Assembly (NCBI GenBank): GCA_002238865.1
Contig: MPNE01000023.1
Coordinates: 1 to 63,408 of the forward strand
Source of the DNA: Gemmatimonadetes bacterium bin94
GTDB taxonomy: Bacteria; Gemmatimonadota; Gemmatimonadetes; Longimicrobiales; Gaopeijiaceae
Length of the DNA stretch: 63,408 nt
Reading direction: 5' to 3'
In this document: piece after piece, positions 1-15,042 of the stretch
Numbering within the stretch: position 1 is the first letter of the stretch
How the letters are laid out: every line of letters begins with the position of its first letter
Made by a program: the position numbers and the translations under genes
Notes under the pieces: model-generated
Database searches by the model: none
What the model saw: only the letters and a program-made list of their open reading frames with translations
Told to the model about the DNA's origin: nothing

Positions 1-1
1 G

Positions 2-916
<915 letters not shown>

Positions 917-920
917 AAGC

Positions 921-1127
921 ATGTCACGCATAGCGAACACGAAGAACTTTCTCGAAGAGTGCGTCACGGAGATGGCGAAGGTCACGTGGCCCGATCGTGA
1001 CCAGCTCCGCAACGCGACCTGGGTGGTCATCGTCTTCACCATACTGATTTCGCTGGTCATCTGGATCATGGACATCATTTCACGGGCGGTAATCGTCGAC
1101 TTGATCATGGGGGTGTTCCGCTCTTGA
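921..1127 (+). CDS. secE: Preprotein translocase subunit SecE
   Basis: Small essential subunit of the SecYEG channel, 68 residues in the short single-span form. The N-terminal amphipathic part contains the SecE signature (EMAKVTWPDRDQL), followed by one transmembrane helix around residues 30-55 rich in V, I, L and W. The ATG at 921 is preferred over in-frame codons inside tuf because it begins the usual short N-terminus just after the tuf stop. Its stop overlaps the nusG start in a TTGA arrangement, typical of the secE-nusG pair and suggestive of translational coupling. Confidence 0.95.
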   Translation: MSRIANTKNFLEECVTEMAKVTWPDRDQLRNATWVVIVFTILISLVIWIMDIISRAVIVDLIMGVFRS

Positions 1128-1660
1128 GTGGTGACGAGCGCTGGTACGCGGTCCAGACCCAGGCAAGGCACGAAAACCGGGTCCGACGCTTGATCCAGCA
1201 GGAGATCGACAAGGATCCGGGCCCTGACCGGGAGATCCGGGAAGTCCTGGTACCGACCCAGGAGGTGGTGGAAATCCGGCGTGGCAAGCGCGTACCGGTC
1301 ACAAAGCCGCTGTACCCGGGCTACGTGCTGGTCCGGATGATCCTGAACGAGCAGTCCGAACACGCGATCAGCGCGATGAAGGGTGTGAGGTTCGTGGGTC
1401 AGGGCGGAGGGCCTCAGCCCCTTCGCGAAGAAGATATGAACCGCATCATGGGGATCGAAGTCGAGGACGAGGCCACGGGCCGGGAAGAGATTCCCTTCCG
1501 CGCGGGCCAGGTCATCGAGATCATCCAGGGACCGTTCATGGACTTTTCCGGAACGGTTCAGGAGGTCTATCCCGAAAAGGGGAAAGTGAAGGTCGAGGTG
1601 TCCCTGTTCGGACGCCCGACATCGGTGGAGCTGGACTTCACCCAACTCAGAGGTTTCTAG
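1124..1660 (+). CDS. nusG: Transcription termination/antitermination factor NusG
   Basis: NusG binds RNA polymerase and links it to Rho or the ribosome. The 178-residue protein has the NGN domain at residues ~6-115 (starts RWYAVQTQARHE, with KPLYPGYVLVRM in the middle) and a C-terminal KOW domain (~125-178) with GQVIEIIQGPFMDFSGTV. The start is a TTG that shares bases with the secE stop codon. A TTG start is uncommon, but no better codon lies nearby and the NGN domain begins at once. Followed by rplK after 21 nt containing a GGAG ribosome site. Confidence 0.95.
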   Translation: MSGDERWYAVQTQARHENRVRRLIQQEIDKDPGPDREIREVLVPTQEVVEIRRGKRVPVTKPLYPGYVLVRMILNEQSEHAISAMKGVRFVGQGGGPQPLREEDMNRIMGIEVEDEATGREEIPFRAGQVIEIIQGPFMDFSGTVQEVYPEKGKVKVEVSLFGRPTSVELDFTQLRGF

Positions 1661-1681
1661 AAACCTTCAGGAGTCTGGAGA

Positions 1682-2119
1682 ATGGCGAAAAAAGTGCTCG
1701 GTTTCTGCAAGCTGCAGATCGTGGGTGGCCAGGCAAACCCGGCACCCCCTGTCGGGCCCGCGCTCGGTCAGCACGGCGTGAACATCATGGAGTTCTGCAA
1801 GCTGTTCAACGCCCGGACCAAGCAACAGGCGGGAACGCTGGTTCCCGTTGAGATCACGGTGTACACGGACCGGTCCTTCACGTTCATCACGAAGACGCCG
1901 CCGGCTTCCTTTCTGATCCTGCGTGCTGCCGGCCTCGACAAGGCCTCCTCGGAGCCACACATGGACAAGGTGGCGACCCTTTCGGTGGCACAGGTGAAGG
2001 AAATCGCCGAAGCGAAGATGGAAGACCTCAACACCGAAGATGTCGTCGCAGCCATGAGGATGATCAAGGGCACCGCGCGCTCGATGGGAATCGAAGTGGA
2101 CGCGGAGCTCACCGCCTGA
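1682..2119 (+). CDS. rplK: 50S ribosomal protein L11
   Basis: L11 forms the GTPase-associated centre with 23S rRNA helices 43/44. The 145 residues match the usual length. Recognisable parts are the proline-rich N-terminus around [21 protein letters not shown], the KTPPASFL segment at the domain linker, and the C-terminal rRNA-binding domain with [11 protein letters not shown] start preceded by GGAG. Part of the secE-nusG-L11-L1-L10-L12 run. Confidence 0.97.
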   Translation: MAKKVLGFCKLQIVGGQANPAPPVGPALGQHGVNIMEFCKLFNARTKQQAGTLVPVEITVYTDRSFTFITKTPPASFLILRAAGLDKASSEPHMDKVATLSVAQVKEIAEAKMEDLNTEDVVAAMRMIKGTARSMGIEVDAELTA

Positions 2120-2131
2120 CGGAGGAAAGGC

Positions 2132-2830
2132 GTGCCAAAACGCAGCAGGAAATACGCTGGAGCGCGAGAGTCCTACGACCGCCTGGTTCGGCAATCCCCC
2201 AAGGATGCGCTGGACCGGGTGAAGGGTATGGCCTTCGCGGGTTTCGACGAGAGCATCGATGTCGCCACGCACCTGGGGGTGGATCCGCGACGGGCCGACC
2301 AGATCGTACGCGGCACCGTGGTCCTGCCCAACGGCACAGGGAAGTCCCCTCGGGTACTTGCCATCTGCCAGGGCGACAAGGAGGTCGAGGCGGAGGAAGC
2401 GGGAGCGGACTTCGTCGGAGTCGACTACGTCGGCAAGATCAAGGAGGGCTGGCTCGATTTTGACGTTTGCGTCGCCACCCCCGACCTGATGCGGATGGTG
2501 GGTCCCCTTGGGCGTATCCTGGGACCCAGAGGGCTCATGCCCACTCCCAAGGCCGGGACGGTGACCTTCGACGTCGGTCGCGCGGTTGGAGAAATCAAGG
2601 CCGGGAAGATTGAATTCCGGGTGGACAAGACGGGCAACCTGCACGCTCCGATCGGCAGGGTGTCGTTCGAGGTCGGGCAGCTCGAAGAGAACCTCAACGC
2701 TTTCATGTCTTCGGTGCTGCGAGCCAAGCCAGCCGCTTCCAAAGGCACCTATGTGAGGAGCGTCACGGTGTCGAGCACGATGGGACCGGGCGTCCCGGTG
2801 GACCCCGGCAGCTTTTCGCGAGGCGGCTGA
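2132..2830 (+). CDS. rplA: 50S ribosomal protein L1
   Basis: L1 forms the mobile stalk at the ribosomal E site and in many bacteria represses its own operon. The protein has 232 residues, the family's normal size, and a GTG start with GGAGGAAAGG just upstream. Signature segments are [11 protein letters not shown] near residue 67, the P-D-L-M/[17 protein letters not shown] stretch around residues 115-140, and a C-terminal SSTMGPGV. It lies 12 nt after rplK and ends 2 nt before rplJ, which leaves no room for the long L10 leader seen in many bacteria. Confidence 0.97.
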   Translation: MPKRSRKYAGARESYDRLVRQSPKDALDRVKGMAFAGFDESIDVATHLGVDPRRADQIVRGTVVLPNGTGKSPRVLAICQGDKEVEAEEAGADFVGVDYVGKIKEGWLDFDVCVATPDLMRMVGPLGRILGPRGLMPTPKAGTVTFDVGRAVGEIKAGKIEFRVDKTGNLHAPIGRVSFEVGQLEENLNAFMSSVLRAKPAASKGTYVRSVTVSSTMGPGVPVDPGSFSRGG

Positions 2831-2832
2831 TC

Positions 2833-3369
2833 ATGAACAAGGAACAGAAAGAAACGTTCGTCGCTGATTTCCGGGAGCGTCTGGGAAGGGCCGAAGCCAT
2901 CTTCCTGACTGACTTCACCGGGCTCGACGTCAAGGCCATGACCAGTCTGCGCCGGCAAGTAAAGAAGTCGGGCGGTGAGTACCTGGTGGTCAAGAATCGC
3001 CTGGTCAGGCGTGCACTGGCCGATACGGAAACACCCGATATCTCTCGTTATCTGACGGGTCCGACCGGCGTGGTGTTCGGCGACGACGACGTGGTGGATG
3101 CCGTCAGGAACGTGTCGGACTTTGCGAAGGAGAACGGGAACAAGCCGGTCTTCAAGGTCGGAGTCCTCGACGCCACGGTGCTGGACGAGGGACAGATCCA
3201 GCGTCTTGCACAGCTGCCTCCCCGGGCGGTGCTGCTGTCAGAGGTGGCCGGTGTGCTGAGCGCGCCGATGTCGGCATTGGCGGGTGCGCTGGAAGGAAAG
3301 ATCCAGGAGATGGCGGGCCTTGTCGACGCGCTTCGGGAGGACCGGGAGTCCAAGGAAAGCGGTAGCTGA
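2833..3369 (+). CDS. rplJ: 50S ribosomal protein L10
   Basis: L10 anchors L7/L12 dimers on the 50S stalk base. It has 178 residues with the N-terminal rRNA-binding domain (FLTDFTGLDVKAMTSLRR, then VVKNRLVRRAL) and a C-terminal helix that would bind L12 dimers. It starts 2 nt after rplA, so translation is probably coupled. A short hairpin lies in the 48-nt gap before rplL. Confidence 0.96.
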   Translation: MNKEQKETFVADFRERLGRAEAIFLTDFTGLDVKAMTSLRRQVKKSGGEYLVVKNRLVRRALADTETPDISRYLTGPTGVVFGDDDVVDAVRNVSDFAKENGNKPVFKVGVLDATVLDEGQIQRLAQLPPRAVLLSEVAGVLSAPMSALAGALEGKIQEMAGLVDALREDRESKESGS

Positions 3370-3377
3370 AACAGAAC

Positions 3378-3393
3378 GCCCGGCGAACCGGGT
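3378..3393 (+). promoter_or_regulatory. Hairpin in the rplJ-rplL gap
   Basis: GCCCGG, loop CGAA, CCGGGT form a 6-bp stem with one G-U pair. No T-run follows, so it is not an ordinary terminator. It sits just upstream of the rplL ribosome site (GGAGGAAA). L12 is needed at several copies per L10, so a stabilising or processing role is possible; that is inference. Confidence 0.5.
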
Positions 3394-3417
3394 GAATTCC
3401 ATGGAGGAAACCAGAGA

Positions 3418-3795
3418 ATGGCAGTGAATCAACAGGAACTTCTCGAGACCTTTGGCAACATGTCGGTGATCGAACTGTCCGAGTTCGTCGAAGCGTTCAA
3501 GGACCGGTTCAACGTGACCGCCGCCGCCGCGCCCGTCATGGCGATGCCCGGAGCGGCGGCAGAGGAAGCCGCGGCTGAAGAGCAGGACGAGTTCGAGGTT
3601 GTGCTCGAGTCGTTCGGAGCCAAGAAGATCCAGGTCATCAAGGTCATCCGGCAGATCACCAGCCTCGGACTCAAGGAGGCCAAGGAGCTTGTCGACAAGG
3701 CCCCGAGCACGGTGCGAGAAGCTGTCACCAAGGACGAGGCCGAGGAGATCAAGAGCAGCCTCGAGGCTGCCGGCGCCACCGTCAACGTCAAGTAG
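3418..3795 (+). CDS. rplL: 50S ribosomal protein L7/L12
   Basis: Multicopy stalk protein that recruits translational GTPases. The 125 residues show the N-terminal dimerisation helices ([15 protein letters not shown]), an alanine-rich hinge around residues 38-60, and the conserved C-terminal domain ([20 protein letters not shown], then LVDKAPSTV and the ending VNVK). ATG with a strong AGGAAACC ribosome site 8-10 nt upstream. Followed by a 192-nt spacer with two hairpins before rpoB. Confidence 0.97.
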   Translation: MAVNQQELLETFGNMSVIELSEFVEAFKDRFNVTAAAAPVMAMPGAAAEEAAAEEQDEFEVVLESFGAKKIQVIKVIRQITSLGLKEAKELVDKAPSTVREAVTKDEAEEIKSSLEAAGATVNVK

Positions 3796-3811
3796 TGCAT
3801 CCGCCCGACTT

Positions 3812-3864
3812 CGCCGCCGGCACCGGCTGTCGGCGGCGTGGCGGATCCGGTTTCCGAAAACCGG
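3812..3864 (+). promoter_or_regulatory. Tandem hairpins in the rplL-rpoB spacer
   Basis: Two perfect inverted repeats lie in the rplL-rpoB spacer. CGCCGCCG (3812-3819) pairs with CGGCGGCG (3831-3838) across an 11-nt loop. CCGGTTT (3847-3853) pairs with AAACCGG (3858-3864) across CCGA. Neither is followed by a T-run. In E. coli this same spacer holds an attenuator and an RNase III site that reduce rpoBC expression relative to the ribosomal genes; an equivalent role here is inferred from position. Confidence 0.6.
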
Positions 3865-3987
3865 GCCGAGCGGACGCGTACACGTGTTCGTGCTCGGCTT
3901 GCAGCCGGTGTGCACCCCCGTGCGGAGCCTCCGTGCGTACTCGATCCCGCGGCATGTGCCCGCAACACAACAGAGGGGAGTGGTCCT

Positions 3988-6900
3988 TTGGCTAAACGAA
4001 ACGGCACCGGTGTAGGCGCTCGGCCGGTCCTGAGCTTTGGCAAGCTCGAATCGGCCATGCCCATGCCGAACCTGCTGGATGTCCAGATCCGCTCGTTCAA
4101 GAAGCTGGTCGATACGGACGCCAAACCGGACGAGATGTGGGATTTCGGACTGGACCGGGTTTTCAGGGACATCTTCCCGGTCTCGGACGCGAATGGCGGG
4201 TTGACCCTGGAGTACGTGAAGTGCAAGCTGGGCGAGCCCAAGTACTCCGTCGAGGAGTGCATCGAGCGCGATATGACGTACGCGGCGCCCCTCAAGGCGA
4301 CGCTGCGTCTCATCGTCTGGGAGAAGGCGGGGAGGAAAGAGCCCCGGCCCGGTGACATCATCGAGAAGGAAGTCTACCTGGGCGACCTTCCTCTGCTGAC
4401 CCACCTCGGGACCTTCATCATCAACGGTGCGGAGCGCGTCGTGGTGAGCCAGCTGCACCGCTCTCCGGGCGTGGTCTTCGAGGAGGATATCCACCCCAAC
4501 GGCACCAGGCTCAACAAGGCGCGGATCATCCCCTTCCGGGGTTCGTGGGTCGAATTCACGATCGACATCAACGACATCTGCTACGTCCACATCGACAAGA
4601 AGAAGAAATTCCCCGCGACAGCCCTGCTGCGAGCGTTCGGATACAGCGAGGATTCCGAGATCTACCAGCTCTTCTTCGAGACGCGAGACGCCCGGGTGCC
4701 CGGCGCGGACGACGACGTGCGGGACCTGCTCGGGGCGGTGCTCGCCGAAGAGGTCGTCGACCGGGAGACCGGTGAAATCCTGCTGGAGGAGTGCACGGAA
4801 CTCGACGAGGACGGGATCCGGCTTCTGCAGCGGGGCGGTTATGCGGACATTGTCGTGTACCGGTCGGCCAGCGAGGGGCAGGGAGGTCGTCCCGGGGAGA
4901 GTCCGATCGTCAAGAATTCCCTGAAGAAGGATCCCACGGCGAGCGAGGAGGAGGCTCTCAATGCCATCTATTCGCTCCTGAGGCCCGGCGATGCTCCCAA
5001 TATCCAGACGGCGCGTGCCGCGCTTGCCCGCGTCTTCTTCGACCCGAAGCGCTACGACCTGGGACGCGTTGGCCGCTACAAGATCAACCAGCGGCTCGGA
5101 CTGGACATCTCTCACAGCGAGACCGTGCTCACCCGCGAGGATTTTGTTTCCATCCTTCGCTACCTCATCGAATTGAGCGAGGGCCGGGGGCGCATCGATG
5201 ACATCGACCACCTGGGGAATCGCCGCGTGCGAACCGTCGGCGAACTGATCGCCAACCAGTTTTCCGTCGGCCTGTCCCGGATGGCCCGCCTCGTCAAGGA
5301 GCGCATGTCGATCAACACGGATCCCGGGAAGATCAACATCGACGATCTGGTCAACGCCAGGACGGTTTCCGCGGTGATCCAGGCGTTCTTCGGCTCTTCC
5401 CAGCTGAGCCAGTTCATGGACCAGACCAATCCGCTCGCCGAACTGACGCACAAGCGCCGTCTGTCGGCACTCGGTCCAGGAGGTCTGACCCGTGAACGCG
5501 CCGGGTTCGAGGTGAGGGACGTGCACTACTCCCACTACGGGCGGATGTGTCCCATCGAGACACCGGAGGGTCCCAACATCGGCCTGATCACCTCGCTCAC
5601 GACCTACTCCCGCATCAACGACCTCGGGTTCGTGGAGACCCCGTACCGCAAGGTGGTCGATGGCCGGGTAACGTCGGACATCGAGTGGTTGTCCGCCAAC
5701 GAGGAGCAGGAAGCCACCATCGCTCAGGCCAACGCGCCGCTCGAAGCCGACGGCCGCTTCCGAAACGAGTACGTTCTCTGCCGGCGACGGGGTGACTTCC
5801 CCCTTATGCGTCCGGACGAGATCCACTACATCGACGTTGCCCCGGACCAGCTGGTTTCGGTGGCGGCGGCGATGATCCCCTTCCTCGAACACGACGACGC
5901 CAACAGGGCCCTGATGGGCTCGAACATGCAGCGACAGGCGGTGCCGCTCCTGTACACGGATGCACCGCTGGTGGGAACGGGCCTGGAGGAGAAGGTCGCG
6001 CAGGATTCGGGAGCAGTCATCACCGCCCGCCGAGACGGCATGGTGGTGCGCGTCACCGCTGACGAGATCGTGGTGGACACCGGAGAGGAAGCGCCGGAAC
6101 AGGAGAGTGCCCCGCTGGCCAAGCTCGCGCAGTTTGACCGGTACCGGCTCAAGAAGTTCTGGAGGACCAACCAGGATACCGCGATCAACCAGCGGCCGCT
6201 CGTGAAATCGGGCCAGCGGGTCGAATGGGGCGACATCATCGCCGACGGTCCTTCGACCGATCACGGTGAGCTGGCCCTCGGGCGGAATGTCAACGTCGCC
6301 TTCATGCCCTGGTACGGCTACAACTTCGAGGACGCGATCGTCGTTTCCGAGCGGATGGTGAAGGACGACCTGTTCACGTCCATCCATATCCAGGAGCTGG
6401 AACTGCACGTCCGGGACACCAAGCGGGGAATGGAGGAAATCACTCGCGAGATCCCGAACGTCGCCGACGAGCACCTGGTCGACCTCGACGAGCGCGGGAT
6501 CGTGCGCGTTGGCGCTCGTGTGAAGAGCGGCGACATCCTCTGCGGCAAGATCACGCCGAAGGGCGAGACCGAGCTGTCGCCGGAGGAGAAGCTCCTCACG
6601 GCGATCTTCGGCGAGAAGGCCAAGGACGTGAAGGACTCCTCGTTGCGCATGTCTCCCGGTATGACCGGCACGGTTATCGACGTCAAGATCTTCTCACGGC
6701 GGATCGACGATCCCCTGCTCGAGCGCGAGCATGGGGCGCGGATCGGGGAGCTTCGGCAGGAAGAGCGGGACAAGATCCGGCGGATCACCGAAGCGCGTGA
6801 CGAGGAGCTGAGGCTCCGGCTTCGGCGTCAGACGATCGCCCTGTGCCTGAAGAAGGGAACGGTCGAGCCGTACCTGCCCGAGGGCACAAAGGTGCTCAAG

Positions 6901-8205
6901 AGGCACCTGGACAAGATGATCCTTGCAGAGGTGGACCTGGCTACCCTGAAGGTCCGCAACAAGGAGGTGAACCACGAAGTCCGCCTGCTCATCGACGAGG
7001 CGAAGCGGCGGATCGAGCGTGTCAGGGAACGGACGGAAGAGCAGATCGACAAGGTCTTCCAGCCCGACGAACTGCCACCGGGGGTGGTTCAGCTGGTAAA
7101 GGTCTACATCGCCGAGAAGCGCAAGATCTCGGTGGGTGACAAGATGGCCGGGCGCCACGGGAACAAGGGGATCATCGCGAGGATCGCGCCGGAAGAGGAT
7201 ATGCCGTACCTCCCCGACGGGAGCCCGGTCGACATCGTCCTCAATCCGCTTGGCGTGCCGTCTCGAATGAACGTGGGGCAGATTCTGGAGACTCACCTGG
7301 GGTGGTCGGCGATGAACCTGGGGTTTGAAGCCAAGACGCCGGTTTTCCAGGGTGCCTCCGAGGACGAAATCTCCGTGCTGCTCAAGCTCGCGGGCGCGAA
7401 GTGGGCCGGAGAATCGCTGAGATCCGGAGTCGAATGGCCGCTGGAGACCGAGCAGTATCACCAGTTGCTCGACCTGGTCAAGACACACGCGGAAGCGGAT
7501 GCGGGCCGGACGGTCGTCGCAAGCGACGCCAACGGAGCCGGAGAGCACGGCACGGGGTTTGGACGGAGCCTGGACGAATACGCCGGGTTGGCGGACGACG
7601 CGGGAGCCGGCGCGGCGCTGGGACAGTTTCGCGACTTCGTGGTCCAGGTGGGCGCCCGCGTTGCCGGGAGACACAGCCGCCCGCTTCGGGAGGTCTTCCC
7701 GGCGACCGGGGAGCTGGCGGTGCGCGAGCTGAGCGAGGGTGGGCTCGAAGCTGCGGTGCAGGAGCTGATGTCGACGGGCGAGATCCTCGCCAACGGCAAG
7801 GCCTGGCTCCGGGACGGCCGGAGCGGAGAGCGTTTCGATTTTCCGGTCACGGTGGGGGCGATCTACATGCTGAAGCTGTCCCATCTGGTGGACGACAAGA
7901 TCCACTCGCGGAGCATCGGTCCCTATTCGCTTGTCACGCAGCAGCCGCTGGCGGGCAAGGCGCAGTTCGGCGGACAGCGTTTCGGAGAGATGGAGGTCTG
8001 GGCGCTGGAGGCCTACGGTGCGGCCCACACCCTTCAGGAGATCCTCACCGTCAAGTCCGACGACGTGATGGGCCGCTCAAAGGTATACGAGGCGATTGTG
8101 AAGGGGGACAACCTTCCGAAGCCGGGTATTCCGGAATCCTTCAATGTGCTGGTGAAGGAACTGCAGGCCCTGGGTCTGACCGTGGAGCTCGGCGAAGAGG
8201 AGTGA
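3988..8205 (+). CDS. rpoB: DNA-directed RNA polymerase subunit beta
   Basis: Catalytic core subunit, 1405 residues. The TTG at 3988 is chosen because AGAGGGGAG lies 7 nt upstream and the N-terminus then leads quickly into [19 protein letters not shown]; the reading frame stays open further upstream but without family similarity. The rifampicin pocket reads [20 protein letters not shown] then [10 protein letters not shown], so the D516, H526 and S531 equivalents (E. coli numbering) are the sensitive residues. The C-terminal clamp contacts ([20 protein letters not shown]) are intact. Between LLKLAGAK and [14 protein letters not shown] there are about 130 residues (~1137-1269) where E. coli has about 10, a large lineage-specific insertion. 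Confidence 0.97.
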   Translation: MAKRNGTGVGARPVLSFGKLESAMPMPNLLDVQIRSFKKLVDTDAKPDEMWDFGLDRVFRDIFPVSDANGGLTLEYVKCKLGEPKYSVEECIERDMTYAAPLKATLRLIVWEKAGRKEPRPGDIIEKEVYLGDLPLLTHLGTFIINGAERVVVSQLHRSPGVVFEEDIHPNGTRLNKARIIPFRGSWVEFTIDINDICYVHIDKKKKFPATALLRAFGYSEDSEIYQLFFETRDARVPGADDDVRDLLGAVLAEEVVDRETGEILLEECTELDEDGIRLLQRGGYADIVVYRSASEGQGGRPGESPIVKNSLKKDPTASEEEALNAIYSLLRPGDAPNIQTARAALARVFFDPKRYDLGRVGRYKINQRLGLDISHSETVLTREDFVSILRYLIELSEGRGRIDDIDHLGNRRVRTVGELIANQFSVGLSRMARLVKERMSINTDPGKINIDDLVNARTVSAVIQAFFGSSQLSQFMDQTNPLAELTHKRRLSALGPGGLTRERAGFEVRDVHYSHYGRMCPIETPEGPNIGLITSLTTYSRINDLGFVETPYRKVVDGRVTSDIEWLSANEEQEATIAQANAPLEADGRFRNEYVLCRRRGDFPLMRPDEIHYIDVAPDQLVSVAAAMIPFLEHDDANRALMGSNMQRQAVPLLYTDAPLVGTGLEEKVAQDSGAVITARRDGMVVRVTADEIVVDTGEEAPEQESAPLAKLAQFDRYRLKKFWRTNQDTAINQRPLVKSGQRVEWGDIIADGPSTDHGELALGRNVNVAFMPWYGYNFEDAIVVSERMVKDDLFTSIHIQELELHVRDTKRGMEEITREIPNVADEHLVDLDERGIVRVGARVKSGDILCGKITPKGETELSPEEKLLTAIFGEKAKDVKDSSLRMSPGMTGTVIDVKIFSRRIDDPLLEREHGARIGELRQEERDKIRRITEARDEELRLRLRRQTIALCLKKGTVEPYLPEGTKVLKRHLDKMILAEVDLATLKVRNKEVNHEVRLLIDEAKRRIERVRERTEEQIDKVFQPDELPPGVVQLVKVYIAEKRKISVGDKMAGRHGNKGIIARIAPEEDMPYLPDGSPVDIVLNPLGVPSRMNVGQILETHLGWSAMNLGFEAKTPVFQGASEDEISVLLKLAGAKWAGESLRSGVEWPLETEQYHQLLDLVKTHAEADAGRTVVASDANGAGEHGTGFGRSLDEYAGLADDAGAGAALGQFRDFVVQVGARVAGRHSRPLREVFPATGELAVRELSEGGLEAAVQELMSTGEILANGKAWLRDGRSGERFDFPVTVGAIYMLKLSHLVDDKIHSRSIGPYSLVTQQPLAGKAQFGGQRFGEMEVWALEAYGAAHTLQEILTVKSDDVMGRSKVYEAIVKGDNLPKPGIPESFNVLVKELQALGLTVELGEEE

Positions 8206-8225
8206 CGGCGAAGGCAAGGTAACCC

Positions 8226-8249
8226 ACGCCCCGCCAACGAGCGGGGTGT
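8226..8249 (+). promoter_or_regulatory. Hairpin in the rpoB-rpoC gap
   Basis: ACGCCCCGC (8226-8234) pairs with GCGGGGTGT (8241-8249) across CAACGA, 9 bp with one G-U pair. No T-run follows, and AAGGA near 8251 is the likely rpoC ribosome site. It is the third hairpin in the gaps of this operon. Confidence 0.5.
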
Positions 8250-8270
8250 TCAAGGAATGGTGGCCAGAAC

Positions 8271-12587
<4,317 letters not shown>

Positions 12588-12591
12588 TCGG

Positions 12592-13689
12592 ATGGACACC
12601 CGCCTGGCGGCACGTCTCAGTGAAACCGAGGAGCGGTTCCGGATCGTGGAGCGCGAGCTCTCGAATCCGGATGTCATCCGCAACCGCGACCGCCTGCGCG
12701 AGCTGGGGCGGGAGCGGGCGGGGCTGGCGGAGGCGGTGATTGCCGGGCGCCTGGTGCGCGGGCTGGAGGAGGAACTCGCGGATGCACACGAGCTGCTCGC
12801 CGAATCCGACGATGCCGAGATGAAGGCGCTCGCCGAGGAGGAGATCACCTCGCTGGATCACCGTCTCGAAGTGGCGGCCGTACGGCTCCGCACGGCGCTC
12901 GTTCCCCCCGATCCGATGGAGAACAGGCCCGCCGTGGTGGAAATCCGCGCCGGCACCGGAGGAGACGAGGCGGCGCTCTTCGGGGCCGATCTCGTGCGGA
13001 TGTACCGGCGGCTGGCCGAGCGAAACAGCTGGAACATCGAGTTGATGAGCCTCTCGGAGGGGATCCCGGGCTCGGTCAAGGAGGCGATCTTCACGGTTCG
13101 GGGAAAAGGTGCGTACGGGCGCTTGCGGTACGAGTCGGGTGTCCATCGCGTTCAGCGGGTCCCCGAAACCGAGAGCCAGGGCCGGATCCACACGTCGGCG
13201 GCCTCGGTAGCTGTCCTTCCCGAAGCCGAGGACGTCGACATCGAGATTGATCCCTCCGACCTGCGTATCGACGTGTTCCGTTCGTCGGGGCCCGGCGGCC
13301 AATCGGTGAACACCACCGATTCGGCGGTGAGGATCACCCACCTTCCCACCGAACTCGTGGTGACCTGTCAGGACGAAAAATCCCAGCACAAGAACAAGGC
13401 CAAGGCCATGAAGGTGCTGCGATCCCGTCTCCTCGACCGCAAGATCGCCGCCCACGAAGCGATCCGGGCGGCCGAGAGAAGGTCGCAGATCGGGACCGGG
13501 GACCGTTCCGCCAAGATTCGGACCTATAATTTTCCGCAGAACAGGGTGACCGATCACCGCATCGGTCTCAGCTTGTATCGGCTCGGAGACGTGCTGGACG
13601 GCGATCTGGAGGAGATCGTCGCGGCCCTGCGGCTCGCGCGCGAGGAAGAACTGCTCGCCGGGTCGGGTGCAAAATCGGGTGCTGGGTGA
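12592..13689 (+). CDS. prfA: Peptide chain release factor 1
   Basis: RF1 reads UAA and UAG stop codons and triggers peptide release. From the ATG at 12592 it is 365 residues, close to the ~360 expected. The catalytic GGQ is in [17 protein letters not shown], and the [16 protein letters not shown] and [14 protein letters not shown] segments are typical; PxT-type stop-recognition surroundings precede the GGQ. Longer in-frame starts inside rpoC give no family-like sequence. The next gene, prmC, encodes the enzyme that methylates the GGQ glutamine, a classic pairing. Confidence 0.96.
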   Translation: MDTRLAARLSETEERFRIVERELSNPDVIRNRDRLRELGRERAGLAEAVIAGRLVRGLEEELADAHELLAESDDAEMKALAEEEITSLDHRLEVAAVRLRTALVPPDPMENRPAVVEIRAGTGGDEAALFGADLVRMYRRLAERNSWNIELMSLSEGIPGSVKEAIFTVRGKGAYGRLRYESGVHRVQRVPETESQGRIHTSAASVAVLPEAEDVDIEIDPSDLRIDVFRSSGPGGQSVNTTDSAVRITHLPTELVVTCQDEKSQHKNKAKAMKVLRSRLLDRKIAAHEAIRAAERRSQIGTGDRSAKIRTYNFPQNRVTDHRIGLSLYRLGDVLDGDLEEIVAALRLAREEELLAGSGAKSGAG

Positions 13690-14678
13690 TGTCCTCTCCC
13701 ACGGTTCCCACTGGCCGCAGCGTTCCACCGGGTGCCGGCCAGCCTCCTGCTCCCCGCGACCGCCCCGCGGTATGGACGGTCATGGACATTATCCGCTGGA
13801 GCGGCACCTACCTGCACGACAAGGGGATCGAGAGCGGGCGCCTTAACGCTGAACATATTCTTGCACATGTACTTGAGACTGAACGCTTTCAGCTTTACAT
13901 GAACTTCGATCGTCCGCTCACCAAGGGGGAACTCGCGAAGTACAGGCCGCTGCTTCGTCGCCGGGCTGCGAGGGAGCCTCTGCAGTATGTGCTCGGCTCC
14001 GCTCCGTTCAGGAACCTCGGTCTGCGGGTGGATCGGCGGGTCGCCATACCCCGTCCCGAAACCGAATACCTGATCGACGTGCTCAAGCGTGTGGCCGGAG
14101 AAGACAGGGTCTTCGATTCGGCGGTGGATGTGGGTACCGGTTCGGGGGCGATCGCCGTCGCGCTGGCGGCGGAAGGGTTGGCGACGTCGGTCATCGCCAC
14201 CGACATTTCACCCGCCGCCATTTCCCTTGCGAGGGAGAATGCGGTTGCCGCGGGTCTGTCCTGCATCGATTTCCGGTTGGGTTCGTTGCTGAATCCGGTT
14301 TCGGGGCTGACCTTCGACCTGGTCCTGTCCAATCCGCCCTACCTCACCGAGGCGGAATGGCTCGACACGGAGCCGGAAGTGCGGGAATGGGAACCTCGGC
14401 TGGCCATGGTGGCCAGGAACGCCGGACTCGAAGTGATCCGGAACCTGGTCAAGGGGCTCGGTGGGGCAGTGCGGCCCGGTGGCTGGGTGGGGCTGGAAGT
14501 TGGAAGTACGCAGGGGGAGGTCGTGGCCGGGTTGCTGCGGGCCATGCCCGGGTTTGAGGATGTTGGGGTGCATGACGACCTTGCAGGCCGGCGTCGCTAT
14601 GTTTTTGCACGCAGGATCGTGGGCGGGAATACGGAGACCGTGCCGGCAGTACCTGCCCCGATTGCCCGAGAGGAGTGA
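13689..14678 (+). CDS. prmC: Release factor glutamine methyltransferase
   Basis: S-adenosylmethionine-dependent N5-glutamine methyltransferase acting on the GGQ of release factors. Motif I is VDVGTGSGAIAVALA and the catalytic NPPY is in LVLSNPPYLTEAEW. The ATG at 13689 overlaps the prfA stop by one base and gives 329 residues with a low-complexity proline-rich first 30. An internal ATG at 13782 would give 298 residues, nearer the family norm (~280-290), and starts at MDIIRWSG; the true start is unsettled. Confidence 0.93.
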   Translation: MSSPTVPTGRSVPPGAGQPPAPRDRPAVWTVMDIIRWSGTYLHDKGIESGRLNAEHILAHVLETERFQLYMNFDRPLTKGELAKYRPLLRRRAAREPLQYVLGSAPFRNLGLRVDRRVAIPRPETEYLIDVLKRVAGEDRVFDSAVDVGTGSGAIAVALAAEGLATSVIATDISPAAISLARENAVAAGLSCIDFRLGSLLNPVSGLTFDLVLSNPPYLTEAEWLDTEPEVREWEPRLAMVARNAGLEVIRNLVKGLGGAVRPGGWVGLEVGSTQGEVVAGLLRAMPGFEDVGVHDDLAGRRRYVFARRIVGGNTETVPAVPAPIAREE

Positions 14679-14682
14679 ACCG

Positions 14683-15042
14683 TTGTCCGAAATCCATGAT
14701 AGAGCCGAATCGCTGGGCAGGGCACTGGGCAGCACCCCCGAGTACCGGACGCTGACCAGAGCGCTGGAGGCGGTGGACGGCGACCGCGAGATGGTCGCCC
14801 TGAAGAATGAGGTGCGGGAAATCGAGGAGACCTTCAAGGCGGCCGTCGGTAGAGGTGAAGAGCCTTCCTCGACGGATATGGAGCGGTACGAAGCCGTCGT
14901 TGGAAAGCTCCAGGCGTCCTCGCTCTACCAGAGCGTCGTTGCCGCCCAGGCCAATTTCGACAAGATCATGTATCGCGTGGACGGCGCAATTCAGGAGGGG
15001 ATGCGCGCGGGGGCCGCGTCCCGGATCATCCTCACCCCATGA
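14683..15042 (+). CDS. YlbF/YmcA-family protein
   Basis: A 119-residue helical protein starting at a TTG with AGGAG 7 nt upstream. It resembles the Com_YlbF family: LGRALGSTPEYRTLTRALEAV at the N-terminus, then a charged coiled-coil region and LYQSVVAAQANFDKIM. In Bacillus, YlbF, YmcA and YaaT form the Y-complex that modulates RNase Y; no partner is visible here and the role is unknown. The stop codon overlaps the following phosphotransferase gene by 4 nt. Confidence 0.75.
   Translation: MSEIHDRAESLGRALGSTPEYRTLTRALEAVDGDREMVALKNEVREIEETFKAAVGRGEEPSSTDMERYEAVVGKLQASSLYQSVVAAQANFDKIMYRVDGAIQEGMRAGAASRIILTP

Noticed and set aside
2830-2833. L10 leader regulatory RNA
   Set aside because: Only 2 nt separate rplA and rplJ, so the usual leader cannot be there.
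3238-6474. Very long open reading frame on the reverse strand across rplJ-rplL-rpoB
   Set aside because: It is a shadow of the GC-rich codon pattern of rpoB and its neighbours; the forward genes are unmistakable. Similar long reverse frames over rpoC, prfA, mutS2, recJ and the Rsb-like fusion were dropped for the same reason.
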